Shown here in pieces: positions 24,098-38,353 of a DNA stretch of 64,000 nucleotides (positions are counted from its first letter, which is position 1; every line of letters begins with the position of its first letter). The translations under genes were made by a program, and so were the position numbers. The stretch covers positions 558,001 to 622,000 of the forward strand of contig JAGVVL010000001.1 of assembly GCA_018287875.1 (NCBI GenBank), read 5' to 3'. A model generated the notes under the pieces. The model had not been told where the DNA came from, made no database searches, and saw only the letters and a program-made list of their open reading frames with translations. Origin of the DNA: Nigrospora sphaerica. Its lineage: Eukaryota; Ascomycota; Sordariomycetes; Amphisphaeriales; Apiosporaceae.

Positions 24098-27000
24098 AAT
24101 CCCGGATTTGTGTACAGGGTGTGGCCGGAAGCAACGGATCCGAGCCAGGGCCTGTATCCCCTCCGAGCGCCCCCGGTCTTGTTTTTCGCGCAGCATGAGT
24201 CTAGATACCGGCCATTGTACGATGTGATGTGTATACCTAGGTCAGTCGTACAGAAACTCGGTGGCGTGAACGCAGCTCGTGAGCTGGGGCCGACGCCGTA
24301 GGGACCGGGTTCCCCGGCCCAGGCCCGGCTCTGACCATTGTAACCCAAACCGCGTGCCCCGTGGGTCAGCCAGCGGATCCTCACGCTCCTCATGGTGCGG
24401 CGGCGCGTTCCCAACGGATTGCCACGCGGCTCTCGTTGTCTGTTTGGCGATGAAGGGGCGAGAGGACCGCATCTAAACAAACCCCTTGGGCGAGGGCTTC
24501 TAATCTCGATGCGGTTGAACCGCGCCCTCGACCAGCGGAGTTGTCCAGCTCTGACTACCGGTTCTCAAGGGGGCTCCTGCGACTCCCGACAAAATCACAC
24601 CACATCGGCCGGGCCTTGCAACAAGCGGCACAGCTGCCCAATGGCGGCTGTGTGTCTCGAAGAGGGGAAAGATTGGAGAGAGGGAAAGAATACTGGTTTA
24701 CTTCTCGTACACGTAGTCAAGTAGTCGTATTACTCCCCACGCCTGTGTCCGTCCCTGCCTCACCAAGCCCGCATCACCCATTACCTCTGACTAATGCTCT
24801 TTCTTCTCACTTACATTCTCTCCTCCTTCGAGTTCTCCTCCAACTCTCTCACGTACGCCCTCTCCTATCCTCTCACTCTCCGATACCCTTCGCTCCCCTC
24901 AAGTCCTCCCTTCCTTTTCCCACCGTCCATCTCCATCATTCCCACCAACCCTTCCCCGCGCTTCTCCCAGCCTACAACCGTCTTCACTTACTGCAATGCG
25001 ACGCTCGGCCGGCCCGGGCCGGCCCCAGGCACCAGCGGTTAACGTACGCGGCGGCGGGAGGAGAGGGAAGATGCGCGGGCGGAGCGGTATTACGGCCTCC
25101 CCAGCGGTGGCGGCCGACAAAACGGCTTCTCATGGCCGCTTGCGACGCCACGAGCTTCTCCACCGCCCGCCCGGACCCTCCGTGGTTCTCGAGAGAACAG
25201 GGAGCCAGGCGGGGCCGGAGTCGGATGTTTGCAGAACCGCTGTGGGGTGACGGTCCGTGGTGTAAAGCACGAGGCTGTTCAAACTTGTCAGCTCGTACTC
25301 TTTGTATCCGGAGGTAAGAAATTTGGGCTCAACGGTGCTTCTCACACTCTGCCGAAATGACTTGGAACAAGGATTGGCTGTCAAAGGCTTAGGTTACATA
25401 ACTTGAATAACCCAGGAATCTGACTCGGGTCTCTGGACGCGGCGTGTAAAGTAGACGGCATCTATAGACCCAGTCTTGCCGGCTGTACCGCAGCCGCACG
25501 AAGAACGATGCTTTGTGGCGCTACTGATATGACGATACTATTAGATCTAACCATCTTAGGTTGTCGATTTCGTCCTACCGAATGGCTAGCCTGGTGTGAC
25601 TTGGATACTGTCGGACGGTCCCCTAATTGTTGGAACCTGGATATTATAAGAAACTGTAGGGAAACAGCGGGGCATCCTTTCTGAACCCGACGAATGGTTG
25701 ATACCTCTAGTCGGTTATGAAAGAGGAAACCCGGCGTCTGTCACCGGTTAAAGGAGCTCTTCGTAGTGGTATCTTGATGTTTCGATTTTTCTAGTCTTGT
25801 GGCCCAATGCATGACATCGGCCTGTGATTACCTGGCTAGAATCCAGAATCGAAGTGGAAGGCCTTGCATACCATCCATGTCATGCCTCAGGAGCTGCTGC
25901 CTCGTCACAAGGCAACCATGCGGCGCGCCACCGAGGCAAAGCTGCCTAGCAGGAAAGACATGTTGGCCATTGGCTCACCCCTTTCACAACAAAGAACCAC
26001 CAGGCTGGTTGGTTTAGTAGCAATGCAGCTCTCGGGCAGTTATTGTATGTCATTAAATCAGCTGGGTCCAATTTTTCTTGACGGAATGGGGGCCCAAGGC
26101 GAGAGAAGACCGGATTTCGAATCCTCAGCCGGCCATCATCGTTTTCTGGTTTGCAGATGCCGTCATTACTACTTCTTTTTTCATTATCACCTCTATCCTC
26201 CATTTCTTCAGCTATCTCCTCAACATGCTGGACACGGGTCACACCCTAATCTTTGCTTTTCCCCCCTTAGGTGCCCTGCGTGTGTGGTTAGTTCCGCACT
26301 TCTGTAGGTTCCCTACCGGTCGGCGCGATTGACTCCACGCATTGTATTCTCGCACCCGTAAATTCGGGATCCGGGAGGCATCACCTCAGACAAAGGTTAA
26401 GCTTTTCACCAAATGTACCTACTTCGATATTTTGCTGATCGAAACCTTTTCGTAAAGTTGCCAAGCAGATCGACGGTCTTGGACGCCATATCCCATAGAT
26501 CGTATTGCTCGGAGACCCTTGCTGCCAAGTGCAGTATATTGCAGGGTCGGCGAGTGGTGGGATTAAAGCTGGGTGCCCTGCGGGGAACGGCCGTCTAAGA
26601 ATATCCTGGCCACGGAACCTGCCTTCGACGCACGGGTGGCCCGGAGGGCGGTCTGTGGATCGAATACGACGACTGGTGGGGTCGATCCCCGGGGAAGCCC
26701 GATACGACGATGCCCCCTTCCCGACGCCTTGATCGTGACGAGTGTTGGATGCCTCTCGCCCGGGGACTCTGCCCCGCGTGTGGGTGGGAAAGGGACCCGT
26801 GCTAGTGATCAGACACATTTCAACGATGGAACGGTGTGGCAGGAAGGAATTCGTCAATGTGGCGCATCAACCACGCTTTCAATTATAAAAAAGGGCGCCG
26901 TTCGCCTCGGGTGTCGAAAACGCACCGGGCAACGCCGCGTATTAGTAGTCCCAGACGAGGCCGGGGTATCAAGGTCGCCGGTAAGCGAATGGTAACCATC

Positions 27001-27170
27001 TATCCTTCCAACGCCGTATCCAGAATGCAGGGTATCGCTGGATGTCCAAATCGTGTAATAATGCAACCCATCAGTCGTACCAAGGTCTCGCGTCGAGCCC
27101 GAAACCGTGTATTGTGTGCCTCTCCCCCCTCCCTCTCCCCTCTCGCGGTCCCCGCGGTGGGCGGGCGCGT
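24098..27170. other. long intergenic region with a pyrimidine-rich block
   Basis: About 3 kb with no gene I can support. From about 24760 to 24990 the plus strand is strongly C+T-rich, like many fungal core promoters, and leads to an ATG at 24996. The frame from there (84 codons, Arg/Gly/Pro-rich) resembles nothing I know. Downstream, 25.3-27 kb shows only short frames. Confidence 0.45.
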
Positions 27171-27991
27171 CTATCCGATGATGCTCTTCTTCATCTCGCC
27201 GCCGCCGTCGTTCTTCCAGCTGCCGGCGTAGTGGTGGGTGACGAGGGTCGGGCCGAGGCGAGCCCGGTCGTCGTAAAAGTTGGAGCCGTTGGCGAAGGCG
27301 TAGCCGGGCATGATGAGGACGTCGCCGACGAGCTTGGGCTCATACAGGTGGGCGAGGGCGTCGTCGTCGACGGCGCCGCCGAGGGTGGCGTTGAGGCTCG
27401 CGAGGACGCCGTTGGTGAAGCGGCGCGGGCCCGTGAAGTCGACGACGTCGCCGACGTGGCCGAGGCCCAGGCCGCCGACGCCGACGCCGTGCTCGGCGGC
27501 GGCGGCGGCGATGCCGGCCACGATGTCGTCGATGACGCGCAGCATGTGCGGCGACCGCGGCTTGCTCATGATCGTCCACGTCTCGAACTGGCGCGTGATG
27601 GCGCCCGGCCAGCCCTCGTCAAACTCCCAGCCGACGACGACGCTCGCGTTGCGCCGGTACGCCGCCGGCACCCACTCGTCGATGGGCTCGCCCTCGCACG
27701 ACACGTCGAGGTCGGACCAGATGCCGCCCTCGGCGTAGAGGATGAGGTAGCGCAGGAAGTCGGCCTTGAGGATGGGCACCGTGAGCCCGAGGTAGCTGTC
27801 GACGATGTCGCGGCGGTCGGCGTACCGCGCCGCGACGTAGGCGTCGCCCGACGCGTCCGTCATGTACTCGACGCGGTACCCGGGGTTGGCGCTGGCGCAC
27901 GAGTCGATCCAGCCGCGGTGCTCGTTGCTGAGCCCGTTGGGGCCCAACTTGTACCAGAGCTTCCGGGGCACGCGGTCGGCGGCCTCGTCGG

Positions 27992-28023
<32 letters not shown>

Positions 28024-28208
28024 GTCCTGAGGCGGGCGCCGGCCCGTGCGAGCGCGTCCTTGGCCGGCTGGAGGGACGGCCAGGCGCGCACGTGGTACAG
28101 CGCCACGAGGCAAAACATGACGACGCAGGCGAGGCCGGCGGCGCGCCGGGCCGAGAGGCGGTTAGACAAGAGCATAATCGGCGGGAGAAAGACAAGCGTA
28201 AAAGCCAC
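27171..28208 (-). CDS. GT32 glycosyltransferase, Och1-like alpha-1,6-mannosyltransferase family
   Basis: A single-exon gene of 345 residues. A short cytosolic segment and a hydrophobic helix (AAGLACVVMFCLVALYHV, ~23-40) mark a type II Golgi membrane protein. The stem is Ala/Asp-rich. The catalytic domain begins at PRKLWYKLGP and contains YRVEYMTD, ILKADFLRYLILYAEGGIW and the metal-binding DxD at D166/D168 in WSDLDV. The C-terminal VTHHYAGSWK segment matches the conserved His/Trp end of the family. Och1-type enzymes start the outer N-glycan chain with mannose from GDP-mannose; fungi have several paralogues, so the exact linkage is not certain. A second in-frame ATG 11 codons in (MLLSNRLSARR) is an alternative start. 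Codon use is extremely GC3-rich. Confidence 0.88.
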
Positions 28209-29404
28209 GGCGGGACGGGGTGAGGGAAAAAAAAAAGAAGGAATTCGTCCAGGACGCGGCGTGGTGCACGACCGGCTCGAGTCTATAAGTTATAAAAAAG
28301 AGGGCGCCCGCGAGAAAGAGAGGGACAGTAGGAGATAACGACGGCAACCATCACGGCTCGTATTAGTTGACTCGTAATTCATCCACAAGAAAATGGAGAA
28401 TTCGCCCCGCGAGCTGCAGGCGACGAGCCAATCCAGGATCAGCCGGGGCACAATGCCGGACCGGCTCGGCAGGGGCTTTTCCTCTTTCCGTCGATTGCGA
28501 AATTGCCCGGGCATTTTCAGCCCTTCGCGCATTGCCGGGTCGAAATTTTGCTTGCCGGGATTAGAAGGCTGGGCAGCTGGGGGGGTCCCCATATCGCCAG
28601 CACGCCTTGCTTTCCTTGACTCGACGAGCAAAAAGGGAAAACTCTCAACCCTAGGTACGTAGCGCAGGGACAGTCCGGCGCTATACCGCTTGTGATTTGT
28701 CCTCCCCCGGCCAATCAAGCGTTGCAACAAGGCGCCCCAGCTAGCGAGGTTACCGAGTACCTCTTTTCCCGCCGGTTTTCGCCCTGTCCGGTTGAAACAA
28801 ATCCAGCTGCTAAGGCTGTCTACCTAAAGTAGCCGTCCAGTCTGTCGGGTTCGTCCGTGACTTCGCGCGCGGTTATCGCCACCGACCCGGCCTTCCCATT
28901 CGCCGTCCCCGTCGCCGCGAACGGGGGTTCATTTGTGTTGCATGGAATCCGAATTGAGCTTCCCCTTCTGGCGCGCGACGCACGATAACCCGAGTCCGGT
29001 AACCCCCGCCGGCCTGCGATGGGGCTCGTCGTTGACCCAACGGCCCGGCCGGCCGGGGCGCCGCTGTTCTCCCCAATGGCGACTGCTGTACCCGGGGGCG
29101 ACGGCTCCTCTTCAGATGGCTGTGATGTCCCACCCGGGGAGATATCGTGGGCCTCTTGCCCCTTCCATCCTGGCGTCGTGCACGCCAGCACCTCCTCGCG
29201 GCTACTTAGGGCTATCTGGGGAACGCGGCGAACCGATTCGGGTCCTGGGCACCGACTCGGGTCTGCCTTATAGCGGGCTCGTGCCGGGGACGCTTGAGCC
29301 GGACTTGAATGTAAGTAGGATGCGGCGCCACAAGCGGCCTTGTCTGTGGTTTCCCACGTGATTCTATAGCTGCCCAGTTAATAGGGTCCCGGGCATCCCG
29401 CATC
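28209..29404. other. intergenic, no supported gene
   Basis: Upstream of the GT32 gene (near 28281-28300) there is a TATAA-rich patch that could serve as its promoter. The remaining 1 kb has only short frames. Confidence 0.45.
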
Positions 29405-30520
29405 ATGCGTGTCCTCACGCTGCTTCTGTGCCTCCTGGCCTGGCTGCCAGAGGCACTCGGTGACATCGGCTTCGTGAACCCCCCAAATTTGGTGAAACGG
29501 GTGATTTCAGTGGCCCTCCACCCTACCCCGTCGAGACTGACCTTAAAATTCGCTGGAAGAACGATGGCATCCCAGCCTTTATTTCGATGATGCTGTTTTA
29601 AGCGGACGGCACTAATAATCTGCAACCCGGCGAGTACGTCTTTAGTACGGACCTCCTCATATATTGGCCGCCAACTTGTCAGGTACGGGCACACATTCTG
29701 GTTGTCAGAAAACTTTACAGAGATGAAGCGCTGGGACCGAACGGTTTTCAAAAAAAAAAAAAACTAAAAAAAAAAAAAAAAAAAACTGGCAGTTTCCTGC
29801 GCGTTATTACCCATCTTCAAGGAAGGAGAGATGACCCGGGCTGCCAGAAGTCACTACTTCAACATCAAGCAACAAGAAGAGCCCGAAGCAGGCGACGTTG
29901 GCAGTACAGCTCTAGCTGGAACCGGAGGCAGTACCATTCCGGTGCCGGTACCGACACCCCCAGCAACCACGTCGATACCAGGGCCACCAGGGCCGGAACC
30001 TACAACGGAAATGACATCAAATAGTGTCACAGAAACTACCTCTGCTATCGGGAGCAGCAGGTCGAGCACACAATCTTCTATCAGCCCTGTTATCACTTCA
30101 CCCCCAACAAGCCCAGCGGCATCCGCGACGCCCACTACGTCTACATCTCCACCGGCCAAGTCACCTAATGATGGACGTAACAACCTCTGCCTGTTGGCCT
30201 CGGCGTGGGGATTCCGATAGTTTTCCTTGTCTTTATGTTTGCTGGCTAGTATTTCCTCCGCCGGCGCCGGCAGAAGCGGAAGCAGGAGGAGGAAGAGCGG
30301 GTGCCCGAGCCGGGCGCGGTTTGAGTGTTGGTACAAGCACTACGCGCCGCTCGACTTGCCCGAGCTGGCGCGGACGGAGCGCCTCGCCGAGCTCGATATC
30401 ACGGCCCGGAGGATGCCCGGCTGGTCGTTCAAGGGACGGAACCGCAAGTTTTCCATATACGGGTTGCCTCATGTTGAGGGGGGCAGCACTGAGCTGCGAG
30501 ATTCGATACCCAAAGGATAG
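29405..30520 (+). pseudogene. broken gene for a secreted-domain, single-pass membrane protein
   Basis: The remains of one gene are visible in pieces. A signal peptide (MRVLTLLLCLLAWLPEALG) is followed by DIGFVNPPN. After a frame change, YPVETDLKIRWKNDG and a TAA at 29599-29601 follow, at a point where related proteins have Gln before ADGTNN. An A14-CT-A20 insertion sits at 29750-29785. The frame is then regained at FKEGEMTRAARSHYFNI near 29820-29865, followed by a long Ser/Thr/Pro-rich linker. A hydrophobic GIPIVFLVFMFAG helix hits a stop and then a basic RRRRQKRKQEEEE stretch. This domain order is common in fungal surface proteins of unknown role. Several independent breaks make a working product unlikely, though consensus errors cannot be excluded. 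Confidence 0.65.
29750..29785 (+). repeat. poly(A) tract A14-CT-A20
   Basis: Two long A runs separated by CT lie within the broken membrane-protein gene, between its extracellular-domain remnants. It may be the tail of a retroposed insertion, a slippage tract or an assembly artefact. Confidence 0.9.
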
Positions 30521-31811
30521 GAGAGAAAAGCCAAGGAAATCATCTTGTGTAAGTACGAACTTGACTATGAACTGTACATACATGTATGAACTTGACCACT
30601 GTACATTGACATCAAAACCACACTGAAGTACCGTATTAGAAAAAGGGCCACGGGCATGTGGGTGAAGATATGGAAACCGCATAATAACTCGATGGAAGCA
30701 ACGGTGCCCACCGGCATACCTTCTGTTGATGCCATCAACGCATGTGAGCTCCAAAGGATTTGCCTCGAACAACGCCACTCATCCCCGCAGTTCATCTATC
30801 TTCCATTAACAACGTTTGTCAAGCCCGAGGTCATCAACATCACCCGGAAACACTGCTTGACATCAAATTATCCTGGCCACATCGCTTCGAGCTCTCCGCC
30901 GGCTGCTGGCATTGTTCCTCGGCGCGTTGCATCCCATCACGCAACATAGACAAGACCACGCGCGCCCCGTCGCCGTTTTCGCAGCCCGGGTCGGTTCCCC
31001 GATAGCCACCAGGATGCCCTCGGCCCGAGATGAATCAAGCGGGAGCGCTCACCCCCCAGTCATGCCTGTTGCGTATTGCCATACTGAAAGAGAAGGCGGG
31101 GCCGGCGGGCTTGCCGCGTGAAAAGTTGTCTCTGTTGGACCTCCGCCATCGCGGCCTGTCTCGCCTTCGGTATCGGGGTGGCTTGTGCGGTTCGCCAGAA
31201 CGGCCGCAAAGGAGACACCTGGAGGCAAATCCCAGGTTCAGTTTGAGTTGGGGTAAGAGGACCGAGGATCCGATGGGGGCGGCCGAGGGGAGGTAACAAT
31301 CAACCGACGGTCAAAGGATTTGTCCCGAATGGTTGATTTGGGGGGCTTCGGTGGCGAGAATCAGCAGGCAAAGCGGGAGGCCGGGAAGTAGAAGGCGGGG
31401 GGCCACAGTCTAGGCATTAATCACTTTTGCGACGGGAACGAAACAATGAATGGTAGCCATATTGTAGAGCAAAGTGCTTGATTGGACCAGCAGGTAGTTC
31501 TCGTAAGCTATGTACAACGAGTTGCCGATCCATACGTATATACAAGAAAGGTTTGAAGAGGGGAATCATCCAGCACCCTGTACAGCCAGCTCTGAGGTGA
31601 TTTGTGTGCACAGCAGGTCAGAAGGGAGTGGAAGCCGCAGGCGGCTTCGGTGCGCGCGGCGAGAAAGGGGGAGAACCGCAGCCCGTCCATGGTCTCATTC
31701 CCCAGCCATGGATAAGACGTTATTTGGGATCGTGCTCATAAGCATTCCATTCATCCGTTCGTCACCAGGACCGATGCTTCCTTAAAACGGGACCGACTGC
31801 AGCGGGCCCGT
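30521..31811. other. intergenic, no supported gene
   Basis: About 1.3 kb between the broken membrane-protein gene and the convergent xylanase gene. Only short frames without recognisable similarity. Confidence 0.5.
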
Positions 31812-35613
<3,802 letters not shown>

Positions 35614-36514
35614 TTAGGACGGCACCAACCCCTCTCTTCCCACCATTTTCCCGACGTCGGCGTCCCTTTTCCCCTTGACCATCTCGAGGACCAGCTTTGC
35701 GCCCTCCCTCGGATGGACGCCGTTCCATTCTTTAATCATTTCCTCGGTCATGCTCCCTAGGTTGGTCGCCAGGAGCCCAGGTTTGACTCCATACCTTGAC
35801 GCCGTCCTGTCGTTGAAGTCTCCGACGGTCAGCTATCGCACCCGGAAGGTATGGGCACACCAGGAGCACACTGACGGCTTTCAGCTTGTGGTTCCAATCC
35901 AGCATCAGCATGCTCACTGCCGTCTTGCTGCACCGGTACCCGATGAAATCGGTGTCGAACTTCTTCGGCCAGCCGGCAGGGGCGGCGTGGGGAAAAACGC
36001 CACGGCCGCCCGCGTCATGTGGGACAGCCCAGCCACAAAGATGAGGCGCGGGTCGGCCGACTTGAGCAGCAGCGACATCAAGGTCCCCGTCACGACGTGA
36101 GTGCTCGCGACTTTGATGTCATAAGCCCGGTTGAAACTCTCCCGGAGTGACATGGTGCCCTCGCGGAACTTGTGGTCAAGGGAGGCCCCTGCCCCGTCGG
36201 GTCAGCGGCTCAGGGATGCCTTCCCGGTCTCGGGCGGGTCGTGGTGTCGGTGTTACACGCACCGGCATTGTTCACGAGCACGTCCAGGGTGCCCAGCCTT
36301 TCCTTGATCGCGTGGTAGGTATTCTCGATGGATACATCGCAGGTCACGTCAAGCTGGACCACCTCGACCGTGTTGGAGGTTGGACAGCCCTTCTCCAGCG
36401 CCCGGGCCGCTTCCTGGCCCTTATACAACAGCTTGCTGCCGATGATTACATGGTACGGCTGGGGGATTCCAGGAGAGCCTTGACAGTCTCTTAGCCAAGG
36501 CCAGTATTGGCGCC
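35614..36514 (-). pseudogene. disrupted short-chain dehydrogenase/reductase (SDR) gene
   Basis: Reading the minus strand from 36514, SDR homology is continuous but broken. GANTGLG is followed by TAA (36491-36493) where relatives have Tyr. A one-base loss in a C run shifts the frame just after LLESP. Then come YKGQEAARALEKG, LDVLVNNAG, RESFNRAYD, DPRLIFVAGLSH, the catalytic YRCSK (Tyr-x-x-x-Lys), DGVKVW and ATNLGSMTEE, ending at TAA 35614-35616. Two more one-base shifts lie near the FFPTPPLPAG segment and after VKVW. Two introns with intact splice signals fit inside (after NNAG and before DGVKVW). Most lesions are one-base changes at homopolymers, so this is either a young pseudogene or a gene hit by consensus errors. 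Confidence 0.7.
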
Positions 36515-38353
36515 TAGTCTGGGTGCATCAGCGCATTTTTCTTCCCCCACGCCAAAAAGAAAGGAGACTGAACTGGCACGCACTTGTGACCAAGACGACC
36601 TCCCTTGCCGCCATATTGCTGAGACGGATGCCTTCCCATTGATGGCAGCTCGTATGGGGACAGTAATAGCCATGTATGGGGCTGCGGGACGTGGCCCCCT
36701 TTTGTCTTGTCTGGCCCAGTTCGTAGCACTCCGGTCAAGTGCCGGGACCACTATATCATGGATTGGCCCTTCCTGAGATAGCCGATTCATCCCAAATTTT
36801 CTTCCAAGGTGCCCCAGCGGAAGACATGTGCGAAAATACGTGTGCAGAGTCAGTCCGTAACGACCGGTACCGCCGACAGACGAAGTCGCGGCGTGCACGG
36901 AGGCGTCCGGCATCGCGTATCGCCTACGTCCGCGAGCGCCTGGCGCTTGGCAACCGGTGCCCGACGCTGTCTCCGAATACGCCTTCCAGCCCACCAGGTA
37001 GCTGGGCGTTGTCGCTTAGGTTGTACCCAAGGGGAACGGAGGCCGGGCGTCCGTTCCGCTTCGGGCCCCACGAACGGGAGGAAACCCGGGCGGCAGCGTG
37101 GCATTTTCGGCTAACACTCGTCTCCGATGTAACCGTACTAACCACCCCCGAGGACATCTGGGTTTGAAAAAAGCTTGAGTTTTCGTCGCGCACAGACGGA
37201 GCGCTTGGCGATCGAACGAAGCTTTCCCAAGAGTCTGGGCGTCGGCTCGAACCCCAATAGCAGGCCGGACTGCCCGCCGGGGCGCTTTGTGCCTCATGCC
37301 AACCCTGGAATTCGGACAGCGGACAGTTTGCCAGCTCTTTCTTTTGGTCGTCCCGCAGCCTCTTCCTTCCCTCGGTCCGCCTTCTCAGTACAAAAGTGCC
37401 GATGCTCGGTTCTTCATGCTCGTTTCCCCCCACGAGCTGTTAAACCCAGACGGGCGCGACGAGCGTGTTTGGTTGCGATGTTCAAAGGCCCCTGCAGCGT
37501 ATACCGGGAACCTACCTATCCATGAGGCAGGCGCCGTCATTAAAACCGGCCTGCTAAATTACCCAAGGCAACACGGCCCGCAGCCATACATCCCGCCGCC
37601 CCCAAAGTGGCACGGGTATGTCCCCGTCGTCGCGGACCCCGCCGCCGCCGGGGGAACCCAGCCTTCAGGCTTCTTCCCGAGGTCCCCGGGATCCTGCGGT
37701 CCCGTCGCTACCCGCGATGAAGACTCACCCCCGCCGAATGGCAGGGTTGGTTCGGACTTGTACGCGCAGATCAAAGAGACAATGACGTGGGTACGGGTGC
37801 GATCACCCCGTGGGGACCGTTTGGGGAGGATGTCGGGTCGGTGGTTTTCTGTTCCCGTCCCGGGTGCCGGTAGATTAAATCATGGACCCCGGGAGAAAGC
37901 CCAAACTTGTCCAGGCTGGCGCGTCGTCGTCGTGATTGCCTACCGGTGCTTCGCCCGGGTTAGCAGAGCGCATCACAGAATGAATAGGTATGCAAGGGTG
38001 CCCAGTGTTGCCACGAGCTGGCATCACGGCTTTCCTCGCACACCCGCTTCGTTTTGACGGTAACTTGTTGATCTTGTGGAAGCCAGATCCTGGACCCGTG
38101 CAGCCACGAGCTGTCGCTTAAGAATGGGCTTGAACCCCTCCCCCTCATGACTAGGAGCCTCAAATCCGGGGTTCTCAACAGGCAGACCTGTGGCTCGTAA
38201 GTCGGAAATCATTCAATTGCTCCAATTTGAAGGGTATCACGGCCGTTATTCATAGCTGCTGGGTTCTATCCAACACTTGCCCGCGAGAGCCCACGGCCCA
38301 GTCCCTCTCTGCCGCTTGGCCTCGCCTCGGCCGCTTCCCACCCATCCGCCTCC
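36515..38353. other. intergenic, no supported gene
   Basis: About 1.8 kb between the SDR pseudogene and the convergent end of the transporter gene. A 256-codon frame at 37287-38057 exists, but its composition (scattered Pro, Arg, Gly, no secondary-structure pattern) looks random. Confidence 0.45.

Noticed and set aside
24541..25317. 258-codon frame across the pyrimidine-rich block
   Set aside because: The open frame follows from the C+T-rich stretch (Ser/Leu/Pro codons); no domain or conserved pattern.
26090..26150. tRNA-like T-arm around TTTCGAATCC
   Set aside because: No matching acceptor, D or anticodon stems could be folded around it.
27042..28223. 393-codon frame opposite the GT32 gene
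   Set aside because: Antisense shadow of a GC3-rich gene; its Val/Asp/Gly-rich repeats are the complement of the Ala/Asp-rich GT32 coding sequence.
37287..38057. 256-codon plus-strand frame
   Set aside because: No recognisable motif, irregular composition and no promoter-like start; probably open by chance in GC-rich DNA.
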